A stretch of DNA of 64,000 bases. Origin: Limonium bicolor. Its lineage: Eukaryota; Streptophyta; Magnoliopsida; Caryophyllales; Plumbaginaceae. The notes under the pieces are model-generated. The model was not told the origin of the DNA and ran no database searches. It worked only from the letters and a program-made list of their open reading frames with translations. Positions 1 to 8,586 of this stretch are shown piece after piece; the stretch's first letter is position 1; each line of letters starts with the position of its first letter. A program made the position numbers and the translations under genes. The stretch lies in the NCBI GenBank assembly GCA_023374045.1, contig JAIOTZ010000137.1, positions 1 to 64,000 of the forward strand, read 5' to 3'.

Positions 1-1228
1 GCTTCTCTTTTGAGCCATGATTTTAAAAGCTCTTCATTATGTTCCTTGAGGGAATAAGAATAAACATTGAAGATTCACTTATTTAATGACAAAGTATGCT
101 CGTATGATGGGAAAACAAGCACAAAATGTGCCAAGTTATATAAGTGATATAACGTAAAATCCAATCCCATAAAAGCCCAAAAGAAAAAGGAGGGGTCACT
201 AATATGCGGTTAGTGTACAATAAATATTTCTTTATACGGACGGAAAAAAGGGTCATCCATGAGAAAAGTGATGTCGAATCACTAGTTTTCTAAACTATCA
301 AGAACTTCTAGGCTCTTACTCGGGTGACAATAGTTCACATAAGATACAACGAGATCATTCAAAGGAGGGGATGAGAATTTTTATACTCCCTTGAAATATC
401 ATGGATTGAGTATGGGCTGAAAAATTACCATGTGGACTTTGAGATATATATGATGTTTGATACATCAAATAATGGTCACATGAAGTATTGTATTCATTGG
501 CTATTGATTTAGAAAAATCCAGCTATAATGAAAATTATCCATGTGATTTTAAGATTAAGATGGATAATATGAAACTTGAAAGAATAGTGGTATTGAGTAA
601 CTTCTACTCCCACTAAGAACGACCTTATTAAGTCGTTAATTTTGTATAGCAAAGAAAAAAGGTTAGACAATTGTGTTTGTGTCTATACCTCCCCATTAAA
701 AAAAATCAAAATCAAAAAAGGGGTAAAACAAAAAAAGGAAGTTAGAGAAATAAGAATAATATTTTTAAGTAAATTCTCAATTAGGGGGAGAATGATATGT
801 GTTTTGATATTGACACAAAGTCTTATCAGTAAAATCAATTGTGGTATTGAAAATATTACAAAAAAGCAAGCACATATTGAATGTTGCTACAAACCATGCT
901 TCTGGGAAGTAGAGTCTCCAAGATGCTTATGAATTTTTAAGATGTCAAATTAGAGAGCGGTTGTCTCTAACTTGAATGTCCTTAACCAAATGTTAATGGA
1001 CTATGAATTATGTCATGCATGACAAAGCAAAATGAACCAGAGGTTAAAGAATAATTCATTTGGAAAATGTTGCAACTACTTGATGTGTTCATAGATATGA
1101 ACAAAGTAACGTGATCACATATATACTAGCTGCGAATGTTCTAGCTCGGTTAGGTGTGGGAGACAACTGCTATGGCATGTGAATCCCAAGTACGCTGGAG
1201 GCGTGGTCGCCCTTGGGATCTAAAGGAC
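1..1228. other. Non-coding, AT-rich stretch, nothing recognised
   Basis: I see no domain-bearing open frame here. A polypurine-tract-like run (AGGGGGAGAATG, about 784-795) resembles the tracts at 2500, 3055 and 3163. It is probably degenerate retroelement interior. Confidence 0.4.
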
Positions 1229-1900
1229 CCTCGAAAGAGGAGTTCGGACCCTCGAAAGAGGAGTCCAGTCCTTCAAAAGGGGGACGGACGAATATGCCAA
1301 AATGACACAAAAGGAAAAGGCAAATGAGGAAAGATTTGAACCCTCGAAAGAGGAGTTTGGACCTCGAAAGAGGAGTCCAGTCTCTCGAAAAGGGGGGAAT
1401 ATGCCTAAATGACACAGAAGGAAAGGGGAAATTAGGAGTTTCAGGATTTGAACCCTCGAAAGAGGAGTTTAGACCCTCGAAAGGGGGAAGAAACTGCTGA
1501 AATGATATATTCCAAGAGTAAAGAAAGTATGGAGTTTGTTTGATTTCCAAAAGTTGATAAAGACAAATCATAAACACGCCGAAGGGGTTATGTTAGCATG
1601 ATAATGCACCAGAGTTGTGCATATGAGATGTTATAATCCACCCAGATATGAGAAATAAACGCGTTCCTCCTAGTGGATAAATGAGTTGTAATATCGCAAA
1701 GGTGGAAGATAGTAGACCTTGAAAAAGGTGTCGAGCCCTTTAAAAAGGAGCTATAAACTTGGTGGAAAATAGTAAACCCTTGAAAAAGGTGTAATCCCTT
1801 GGAAAAGGAGCTATAAACTTCAAAGAAAGTTAATGATAAATAGACACCATGTTAACTTATATGTAGCCCTTGAAAGAGGATCTAAACTCTCAAAATAGAG
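1229..1900 (+). repeat. Array of mini-hairpins with GNRA-type loops
   Basis: About a dozen copies of a 12-nt inverted repeat of the form CCYY-loop-RRGG occur here. CCTCGAAAGAGG is at 1229, 1250, 1342, 1362 and 1454. CCTTGAAAAAGG is at 1717 and 1778. Variants are CCTTTAAAAAGG (1737), CCTTGGAAAAGG (1797), CCTTGAAAGAGG (1868), CCTCGAAAGGGG (1475) and a CAA-loop form at 1270. The stem changes are paired (CCTC/GAGG against CCTT/AAGG) while the loop stays mostly GAAA. The first block also forms a larger degenerate tandem repeat of about 115 bp (around 1229-1490). Confidence 0.75.
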
Positions 1901-2482
1901 CAAAATGTGAACATATGAATTCCCGGAATTAGTAATTGAAGAAAATCTTAAGAATGATTTTCTCTAAAGGCCTTATGTTTTATATGATCAATGGTGACTT
2001 GGATGAGAACCATCTAAACCACAATGGTATCAAGTCATATCTCATAAAATTATATATATCGATATATCAAATGAGCCAAGGTATGGCATAAGCCAATAAG
2101 AGGGCATAATGTGGATATTAAGTTCAAATACTAAGAGTGCATTATTTGCATTAGACTCATATATATGAGTTTGGTAAAGTCAAGTTGATAATACATAACA
2201 AGTAAAGGATACTCCTCTTATGGAAATATCAAATAGACCTTTGGGAGCAAATTGGGTCACACAAATTTATCATCCTTTATATGATAGAAAAATTGTGAGG
2301 CTCCGGGTCAAGAAAAAAACACATATATGTTTTACCTGTGAATGATTAATGGTGATATAAGACTTACCATCTGGTAAGGTGATGATTCTCAGTAAACATA
2401 AATCACCATTGTTCTCCCTTTCATCAAAGTTAAGATGATGATGATTGATGACATATTTATGAAATGAATGTTGGCATACATT
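1901..2482. other. Non-coding stretch, nothing recognised
   Basis: AT-rich sequence without recognisable coding content or clear repeats, between the hairpin array and a GGGGGAGAAT run at 2499. Likely retroelement interior. Confidence 0.4.
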
Positions 2483-2654
2483 CATACATGTCAAATTCAG
2501 GGGGAGAATCTTTATTTGGTTATGTTTTCTCCTTTGTTTTGGTTTTTACATCACAGGGTTTCCTGAGCAAAAGTTTAATGAGGATTCTATCATGAGATCT
2601 ATACGAAGAGGAGTGCTATGATGTATACAAGGTGGAACTGCCATTTCATGGTGT

Positions 2655-3051
2655 GCAATGAAGCAGACTATAGTGGCAACTTCATCAAATCATGCCAAGC
2701 TGATAGCTCTATATGAAACAGGAAGAGAATGTGTATGGCTCAGATCAGTTATCCACCATATTTAAAGTTCTTGTGGTTCAGTCAGATCAAGAGACGTCGA
2801 CGGTGATATACGAGGATAATGCCGCAAGCATTGCATAAATAAGGGAAGGATACATCAAAGGTGATCGAACCAAGCATATATCACCAAAGTTCTTTTCAAC
2901 TCATCAGCTTCAGACCAAAGGTATTCTCGATGTTCGCAAGATTCGGTCTGACGAGAATCTAGCTGATTTATTTACCAAATCACTTCCTTCAAGAGTCTTT
3001 AAGAAGCTTGTTCATGATATCGGTATGCGGCATCGAATAGACATCTGTTAA
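2655..3051 (+). pseudogene. Ty1/copia RNase H C-terminal remnant
   Basis: The plus strand reads as the end of a copia pol. It has a W-x3-KQ-x2-VATSSNHAKLIAL stretch, then ECVWLRSV, a YEDNAASIA stretch, a TKHISPKFF stretch and an ENLADLFTKSLP stretch, ending in a TAA just before a GGGGGAGA run. In the family this is the RNase H active-site region and C-terminus of the Gag-Pol polyprotein, which degrades the RNA strand during reverse transcription. It is broken: a TAA at 2836-2838 replaces the usual glutamine codon after NAASIA (a C-to-T change), and the frame shifts near 2760. No upstream RT is visible. A pseudogene. Confidence 0.85.
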
Positions 3052-3160
3052 ATTGAGGGGGAGAGAAACATTTAGACTGTACTCTTTTTTCCTTGACCAT
3101 GGTTTTTATCCCAATGGGTTTTCCTGGCAAGGTTTTTAATGAGGCAGTAGGATGTACATC

Positions 3161-3170
3161 CAAGGGGGAG
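3161..3170 (+). promoter_or_regulatory. Polypurine tract of the decayed copia element
   Basis: CAAGGGGGAG lies directly before the TGTTA LTR start, the expected plus-strand primer site. A second GGGGGAGAG run follows the pol stop at about 3055. Confidence 0.75.
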
Positions 3171-3427
3171 TGTTAAAATAATGTAATTATTGGATGTACA
3201 TCTAATCACCCTTTCGTCTATCTTAGACTCTTCATTTGTGTAACCCCCGTAACCTCCCAAACTCTTCATTAGAAGTCCTTTGATATTTCGTATTCCTTCC
3301 ACTCAAAGGTTCAGTAACAGTTATGTATTATGTACTATATATAGACACACAATGGGATGAAATATGATATAACAATTTACGTCTATCTTGTGTTCTATCT
3401 TTCTTCTATTCTCTCAGTGATACAACA
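3171..3427 (+). repeat. Ty1/copia 3' LTR (257 bp)
   Basis: Begins TGTTAAAATAATG after the polypurine tract and ends GATACAACA. It has a TATA-like TATATATAGAC stretch near 3337. The partner LTR is not in the window, so the end is judged from the TG...CA rule only. Confidence 0.7.
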
Positions 3428-4079
3428 AAATGAAGATTCATTATTGATTGGATTCTAATTTTTCTCTTCTTTTTCTTAGGGCTTTAAGGTTATGCTTTAG
3501 GGTTTAGGGTGTCACCTCAACCAAGAAGGACAAATGACCCACTAAATGTTGAGGGACACCCACTATCCTAAGGGTTTGGCCCTATAGAATAATTTCTATG
3601 GTATAAATGAATGTCAAAAGCAACTAAATGACATGTTGCAATGAAACAGGGATAAAATAATACATGTAAAAAAAATTCAAAGATCAAACAATTATGGTGA
3701 AAGAAATGAGTCAGATCTCACAAAGGTAGATCATTTTTATCTTTTAGTGACCAAACAAGAATCCTAAGACAAAGCATTTAAAACATGAAGATGAAGAGCC
3801 TAAACCTAAAGTCTATCAAAATAACATTAACCAACTAGGAGAACCAAGACTGAGTTGCTAACTTATTACACTTTTTTTCTTTTCGCCTTCTGTTGTCGTT
3901 TTCTTTTTGTTCTTGCAAACTTGAAATGTACATATTCCAGGTTCTGCTTGAGTTTCCTATCTATGCAAAAAAAAGAACAAGAGAAAGACTAGCTATTGTG
4001 CATAGATGATTACACTAAACTCATTTTTCTTCGTGATTAAGATCTAACTTTCCTATACACCCGAGGAAACCGAGAGTTC
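3428..4079. other. Low-copy-looking DNA left of the giant Ty3 element
   Basis: This sequence occurs once in the window and is cut at 4080-4084 by the LARD-like element; the matching right flank resumes at 33624. On the minus strand it contains a candidate terminal exon (3866-3960). No transposon coding sequence is seen. Confidence 0.5.
3866..3960 (-). CDS. Candidate terminal exon of a host gene, basic C-terminus
   Basis: On the minus strand a long polypyrimidine run ends in TTTTTTTTGCATAG, a strong 3' splice-site look-alike, at 3961-3973. The frame that follows is open for about 30 codons and ends in tandem TAA TAA (3868-3863). The predicted tail is strongly basic (around RTKRKRQQKAKRKK, then V and stop), as in many nucleolar or ribosome-biogenesis proteins. 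I do not recognise the family. Upstream exons are not established, and insertion of the 29.5-kb element 120 bp before the acceptor would make the preceding intron very large. A chance open frame next to a T-rich run is the alternative. Confidence 0.35.
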
Positions 4080-4084
4080 CCTGC
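4080..4084. repeat. Target site duplication CCTGC (left copy)
   Basis: CCTGC directly precedes the 5' LTR and is repeated at 33619-33623 directly after the 3' LTR. The perfect 5-bp match confirms both element ends. Confidence 0.95.
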
Positions 4085-5022
4085 TGAAATACCCCAAACC
4101 TAAGTATGTTAATTAAACATCAAATCATGATGTAGTAAGGCTAAAATATGCCTTAGAAAGATTGGTAGACAATTTAAACCAAGGAAAACACAAGAAAGTG
4201 TCTTAAGGGCAATCAGGGCAAAAACGTGCTCTAAGCTTGGAGAGACTTGGGTGAGTACCCAAATATCATGATAAGACCTTAGTAATATCCTAATGGTCAT
4301 TTTAAATCAATTAGCAAAGAAAACCAAGCTTGAAAACAAGTTAAAACACAAAATGTGCTTTAAGAAGTCTTAAAGCACATTTTTGAGAAATTGTCTTAGA
4401 ATTGAGTTTTGAGTGGCTAAATGTCCATCATTACTCTTTAATCAACATGTGTACTAATTAGTATCACATTAGGAGGTCTAAATCAATGGGAAATCAAAAA
4501 TTTCCCGATTATGTGCCTTGATTAGTGAATAGTAACTATTTAGTGACTAGTTTAAGTTTTAATCAATATAAGTCAATTAATTGGTCAACAAAGACCATGT
4601 TAGCCTTATATTAAGAGGGTGGCCGGTTTTTATGTGGGGAGTCACCATATGAGTCATCAAATGGAAAGGAAAAGAAGAGATAAGTAAAGAAGTTACTATT
4701 TGCTTTATTAAAGCAAAATATCTTATATTAGCTCACTTTTCTCCTCTTTCCTTCATTTCTTCTTCTTCACCCACGGTTTCTTCTTCTTCTCTCTGTTCCA
4801 AAACCGAGAGAGCTGCTCTTCCATGGTTCTCTATCTTCAATCACTTGCCAAATACAACTCCAAGCTCCAAATCCAAAACAAATTGCATATTTGTCTTAGT
4901 TAGGTCAAGACCTACCTTCCTATCTTTTCAAATCTTTCAAAGCTCCATTTTGGTGCCATGAGAAAACTCCATTGATGGAGGAAAATCAAGTTTGAAGAGC
5001 TCATTGGCTTCTCCATTCTCTT

Positions 5023-5391
5023 AAGGTAAAGAAAATGTAAGAAAAACCATGTTTCCACCATTTCTACACATTACCGAAAATTACTACTCATGGGGATTCA
5101 TTTTTATCCATTGTTCTAGCTTGATTCTATTCTCCAAGGGCTAGAGGAGGTCCTACTTAATTCATATCCAAGCTTGCTTTGAGAATCCAAGGTAAAACAT
5201 TCAGTTTAATACCTTAGAACACATTTTTAACCTAGGGTTTACTCCTTAAGGTTAGTGTATTGTTTAGTACTCATATGAGTCATTGAATATTGATTAGAAC
5301 ATTGGCAAAAGGGAATTTAAGTGGTGGCCGAGATCTAAGCAAGAAGAAGGCCTAAGGAGGAGATTAAGATAAGCTTGAGAAAACAAGGTAA
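5023..5391 (+). promoter_or_regulatory. Three donor-like AAG|GTAA sites in the LTR
   Basis: TTAAG|GTAAAG (GT at 5026), CCAAG|GTAAAAC (5192) and ACAAG|GTAAAAT (5388). The solo LTR has matching sites at 39441, 39615 and 39803. The minus-strand LARD LTR has them at 53015, 52850 and 52649. Spacings are 166/196, 174/188 and 165/201. Confidence 0.55.
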
Positions 5392-6809
5392 AATGCTTAC
5401 CTAATAGTGATTTAAGATTAAGGAATGAGTTTTAGATAAATACCAATGTGGCTTAGAGCTTACATTGTGTATTGGGTTATATAACCTAAGGAAAAAGAAC
5501 TTAAACAAGCTTATGAACTTGTGATTAAGGAGCTAATGAGAATGAGTTAGTAATATAAGTTTAAGGTGGATTTTAAGAGCATTATAACTACTATGAGATT
5601 GATGAGTGTATTTGCAGGTTGAAAGCTTATATATGTGGGAAATTCAGTGTTTAAGTTTAAGTCATTTAAGGGCCTAAGAGCCATGTCATTTAAGAGCCTT
5701 AGTGCTATGCAATCTAAGATTATTGCAATATATTGAGTTTGTTGTGAATGAGTTGATTTGGGTGAGAAAACAAGATGAGAAAGGACTTGATGTGTGTGAG
5801 TTAGTTGAATGAGGAAAACAATGCATTTGGGCATGATAAATACTAGGGAAGCTATGGCGAAATTTGAGTAAAAACAGAGTGTTTAAGTGGTAGTGGTGAG
5901 CTAATATGCCCTAGGGTTTACTAGGGAGCATGAAAGAAAATTGGGTGGAAATGAATTAACTAAGGAGTTCTTGAGGTTTAGAATGACCTAGAGATGTCTA
6001 GGAGGAATTAGAGGATTGGTGAGTGTATTAAACACACCAAAATCATGATATGAGGAATGTAAGACTTGTGCATAAGTTTTAAGGAAATGATGTATAATGT
6101 TTTGAGAGGAATTAGTTATGAACTAGAGAGTAAAACAATAAGAGTTTTGGGAAGTTTGTGTAAGTGGTGGTGATGCTAGTAGTGGACTAATAAGGTTTTA
6201 GTTAGATGACTATGAGAGGACTTGGAGATGGAAGAGAAAAATGTAAGAGAATGTTGTAAGTTGTCAAGGAAAGACTAGGAATGTATAAGAGTGTATGATT
6301 ATGAGAATGGTGTGTAAGTTGAGAAAAAGAGGTGTAGATGTCTAAGAGGGACTAGGGGATCCAACTGGTTAATTTAAGCACCAGAACCATATTGAAGGAA
6401 TCTAGGAAACTTGTACAAACTTTGAAGGAAAATAAGGTATAATGACTTGTAGGCATTTGCATAGTACCTAATATCGTTTGAGAAGTGTGAGTTAAAGCAA
6501 ATGGGTCGTGCATCGAATATGCTTGAGGAGTACTTGAGATAGTTGTGAAGAAAACTTTGGATAGTTGAAGTTTTAGACAAAGTTTACATGTTGGAAATGT
6601 AAGGAATTAAGTTATAAGTGTTAAGAGTTTAGTAAGAACTTGAATAATGATCAAGGAATTTAGAGTTGAGTTAATCCATGAGTTAGGAGGATTTAAGTGC
6701 TAAAATGGTGTTGGAACATGTGTTAATACATGGGAAAAGATTAGAAGAAGTTTGGACAAAAGAACTGTGGAAAGAGGTTCAAAACTGTAAAATTTGACAG
6801 TTTAGATGT

Positions 6810-6986
6810 GTCCGGGACTTAGTCCTTGGATAAAGTCCCGGACCAGCACTAAAATCAGCCGAGAATGAACCCAGGGTTGGTCCGGGACCTTGGGTAAGTA
6901 CCAAGTCCCGGACCATAGCTAAAATAAGGCCGATACTGAGGACAGACATTGGTCCGGGACCTTAGGTCCGGACCATGTCCCGGACC
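6810..6986 (+). repeat. GC-rich inverted-repeat cluster (GGTCCGGGAC / GTCCCGGACC)
   Basis: Three consecutive hairpins (6810-6844, 6879-6914, 6951-6986) use arms GTCCGGGAC and GTCCCGGAC. The middle one extends to a stem of about 14 bp through CTTGG/CCAAG. The same cluster is in the 3' LTR (31839-32017). Related clusters with diverged sequence occupy the same place in three other LTR families of the window. Confidence 0.85.
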
Positions 6987-8226
6987 AGGCAAAATACAAA
7001 GAAAGTGTGGCTTTTCAAGAGGTAATGAAGGGGGCTTGTTGGGGAATTTATTATAGGTTGTTAAGAGTTGTTTGGTGGAGTTTTAAGGATATTGGAGGTG
7101 TGAACAATGTGAGGTAAATGAGAAGTAAGTAACATAAGAGGTAAGCTTAAACTACAATGACTTAGAGGTACTTAGTTGGAAATCATTAGTGATTAATAAG
7201 CTAGGTAATTAAAAGTAATTAACCACCCAATTTGGTGATGTTTTAGGGTTTGAGAATTTGGACTCCGGAAGAGATAAGCAGCCGAACGACACGGTGAACG
7301 GTACAGTTGTGTCTCTTGTGACCTGCTTGCTAACGAGGTGTCCCTCGGCTTGTGTGCTATTTGTTTTGTGTGCTCACGAAACAAGATAGGCTGCAACCGG
7401 AACATATTATATTGTATTGTATTGTTTGTGTGATGTTTGAAAACTAACACAACATACCGTGAGAACTTACTAACCAATGCTTAGTAAGGGATTGAGTGAG
7501 ACTAAGGAACGCCCCCTAATGAGGGACGATATGAACCGAAAGAGGTTAACCAACAAACAGGGTCTTGAGATAACTACTAACTGGAACTTGAGTGAGGAAA
7601 CCCGGGACCGATCTCCGGTCATGCATGCTAAGGAAAGGGGGTCGTTATCTATAGCAGATTCGACCTCCGCTTAAGGAACTGGTCTTCAGACTTGTTGCCT
7701 AGGGCCGGTTGCCGGCTCAGCTACGCTGGACTTCCGTCCAGAGTAGGTGGCATTAAGATGGTGCGGTGGGATCACCTAAATCCCAGGTTCGAATTAGATA
7801 CAACCAATCCCTTCCAGGAAAGGTTTGTATACTGAGATTAAGATTGAGATTAAGATTAGGATTAAGGTAAGATTAAGTTAAGTTACAATCATTCCTTTTA
7901 AAGGATGATTTGTATTATTGAGATTAAGATTAAGATAAGCTACATCCACTCCTATTAAAGGATGGTTGTTTCTAAGATTAATAAGAATCAGATTGAGGTA
8001 AGATAAGGATGGACTAAGATTAAGAGGGAACATTACTTAAGGAGTTAAATAACTAACTCTCTAATTAAGGGAACGCATTTAAGTCGTTCGTTGTGTGTGA
8101 ACTTGATTGTTCATATCTGAGTTGTTGTTTATTGCCTTTCTATTATGTTGTGCATCTAATCAACCTCATGCTATCGACAATTAGTCGTCGTAGCCACGTT
8201 AGCTTGGGGCCATGAGAGGATCGTAC

Positions 8227-8271
8227 CAGCATTCGTGCTGACCCCCTCGGGGGCTTCTTTTTACTACACAG
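8227..8271 (+). promoter_or_regulatory. Double hairpin plus splice-acceptor-like site
   Basis: CAGCA-TTCG-TGCTG (8227-8240) is followed by CCCCC-TC-GGGGG (8242-8253), then a T-rich run and CACAG|GTG at 8271. The same order is found in every giant LTR here (33277-33321, 42085-42140, and minus-strand copies at 12378-12421, 22935-22979, 35032-35074, 50267-50309 and 62533-62581). Confidence 0.65.
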
Positions 8272-8566
8272 GTGAACATCAGGAGGCGGCCGTCGCGAGA
8301 GTAAGAAGGAGTACAGCTGTTAAGGGTTAGTTTTGGCCTACGAGTTGTGCATGTACACTCGTATGGCAATTTGAGTTAGTAAGATGTATAGGATGTGAGG
8401 GGATTGTAAGAAGGATATGTTATGGTTAAGATGTTGTACTAATGTTCGGTATATTCTGTAGTCAGACCGTGGCAAGGTTCTGGATTGTAAAAACCGCTGT
8501 GACATGTATGTATATGCTGTTAAGTTTGCAAGACCACAATTGGATTGAGTTGGGGTGTTACAAAAG

Positions 8567-8586
8567 TGGTATCAAGAGCGTAGTTA
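8567..8586 (+). promoter_or_regulatory. Primer binding site (tRNA-iMet) with overlapping hairpin
   Basis: TGGTATCAAGAGC, one inserted A relative to the canonical TGGTATCAGAGC, starts 4 nt after the LTR. Its 3' part forms an inverted repeat, AGCGTA-GT-TACGCT. Confidence 0.85.

Larger units (their letters stand above)
1..3427 (+). mobile_element. Decayed Ty1/copia retrotransposon, 3' portion
   Basis: The right end is well defined: a copia-type RNase H remnant, a polypurine tract and a 257-bp LTR that starts TGTTAAAATAATG and ends GATACAACA. The left part has no readable gag, protease, integrase or RT, and the 5' LTR lies outside the window. Sequence at 2490-2640 is homologous to the post-pol spacer at 3050-3165 (a GGGGGAGA run, then TTTCTCCTT, GGTTTTTA and AATGAGG), yet it lies upstream of the RNase H remnant. 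This suggests a chimera of two related elements or an internal rearrangement. The orientation is plus, from the RNase H reading and the LTR ends. The left boundary is unknown, and part of 1-2480 may belong to another repeat. Confidence 0.75.
4085..8562 (+). repeat. 5' LTR (4478 bp) of the LARD-like element
   Basis: Nearly identical to 29122-33618. In order it holds a possible core promoter (GGTTTTTATG near 4626), a pyrimidine-rich leader, three AAG|GTAA donor-like sites (5026, 5192, 5388), a long G/A-rich stretch, the GGTCCGGGAC inverted-repeat cluster (6810-6986), a block shared with other LTRs (7305-7365), GATTAA simple repeats (about 7836-8030), the double hairpin with acceptor-like site (8227-8271) and the terminus TTGGGGTGTTACA. 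Short open frames inside it are not conserved and are not genes. Confidence 0.95.

Noticed and set aside
4109..4300. A 63-codon minus-strand frame repeated identically at 29146-29337
   Set aside because: It repeats only because both lie at the same place in the two LTR copies; no domain, and absent from related LTRs.
8242..8265. GC hairpin followed by a T run resembling a bacterial terminator
   Set aside because: The context is a plant LTR; the T run is better read as a polypyrimidine tract before a YAG.
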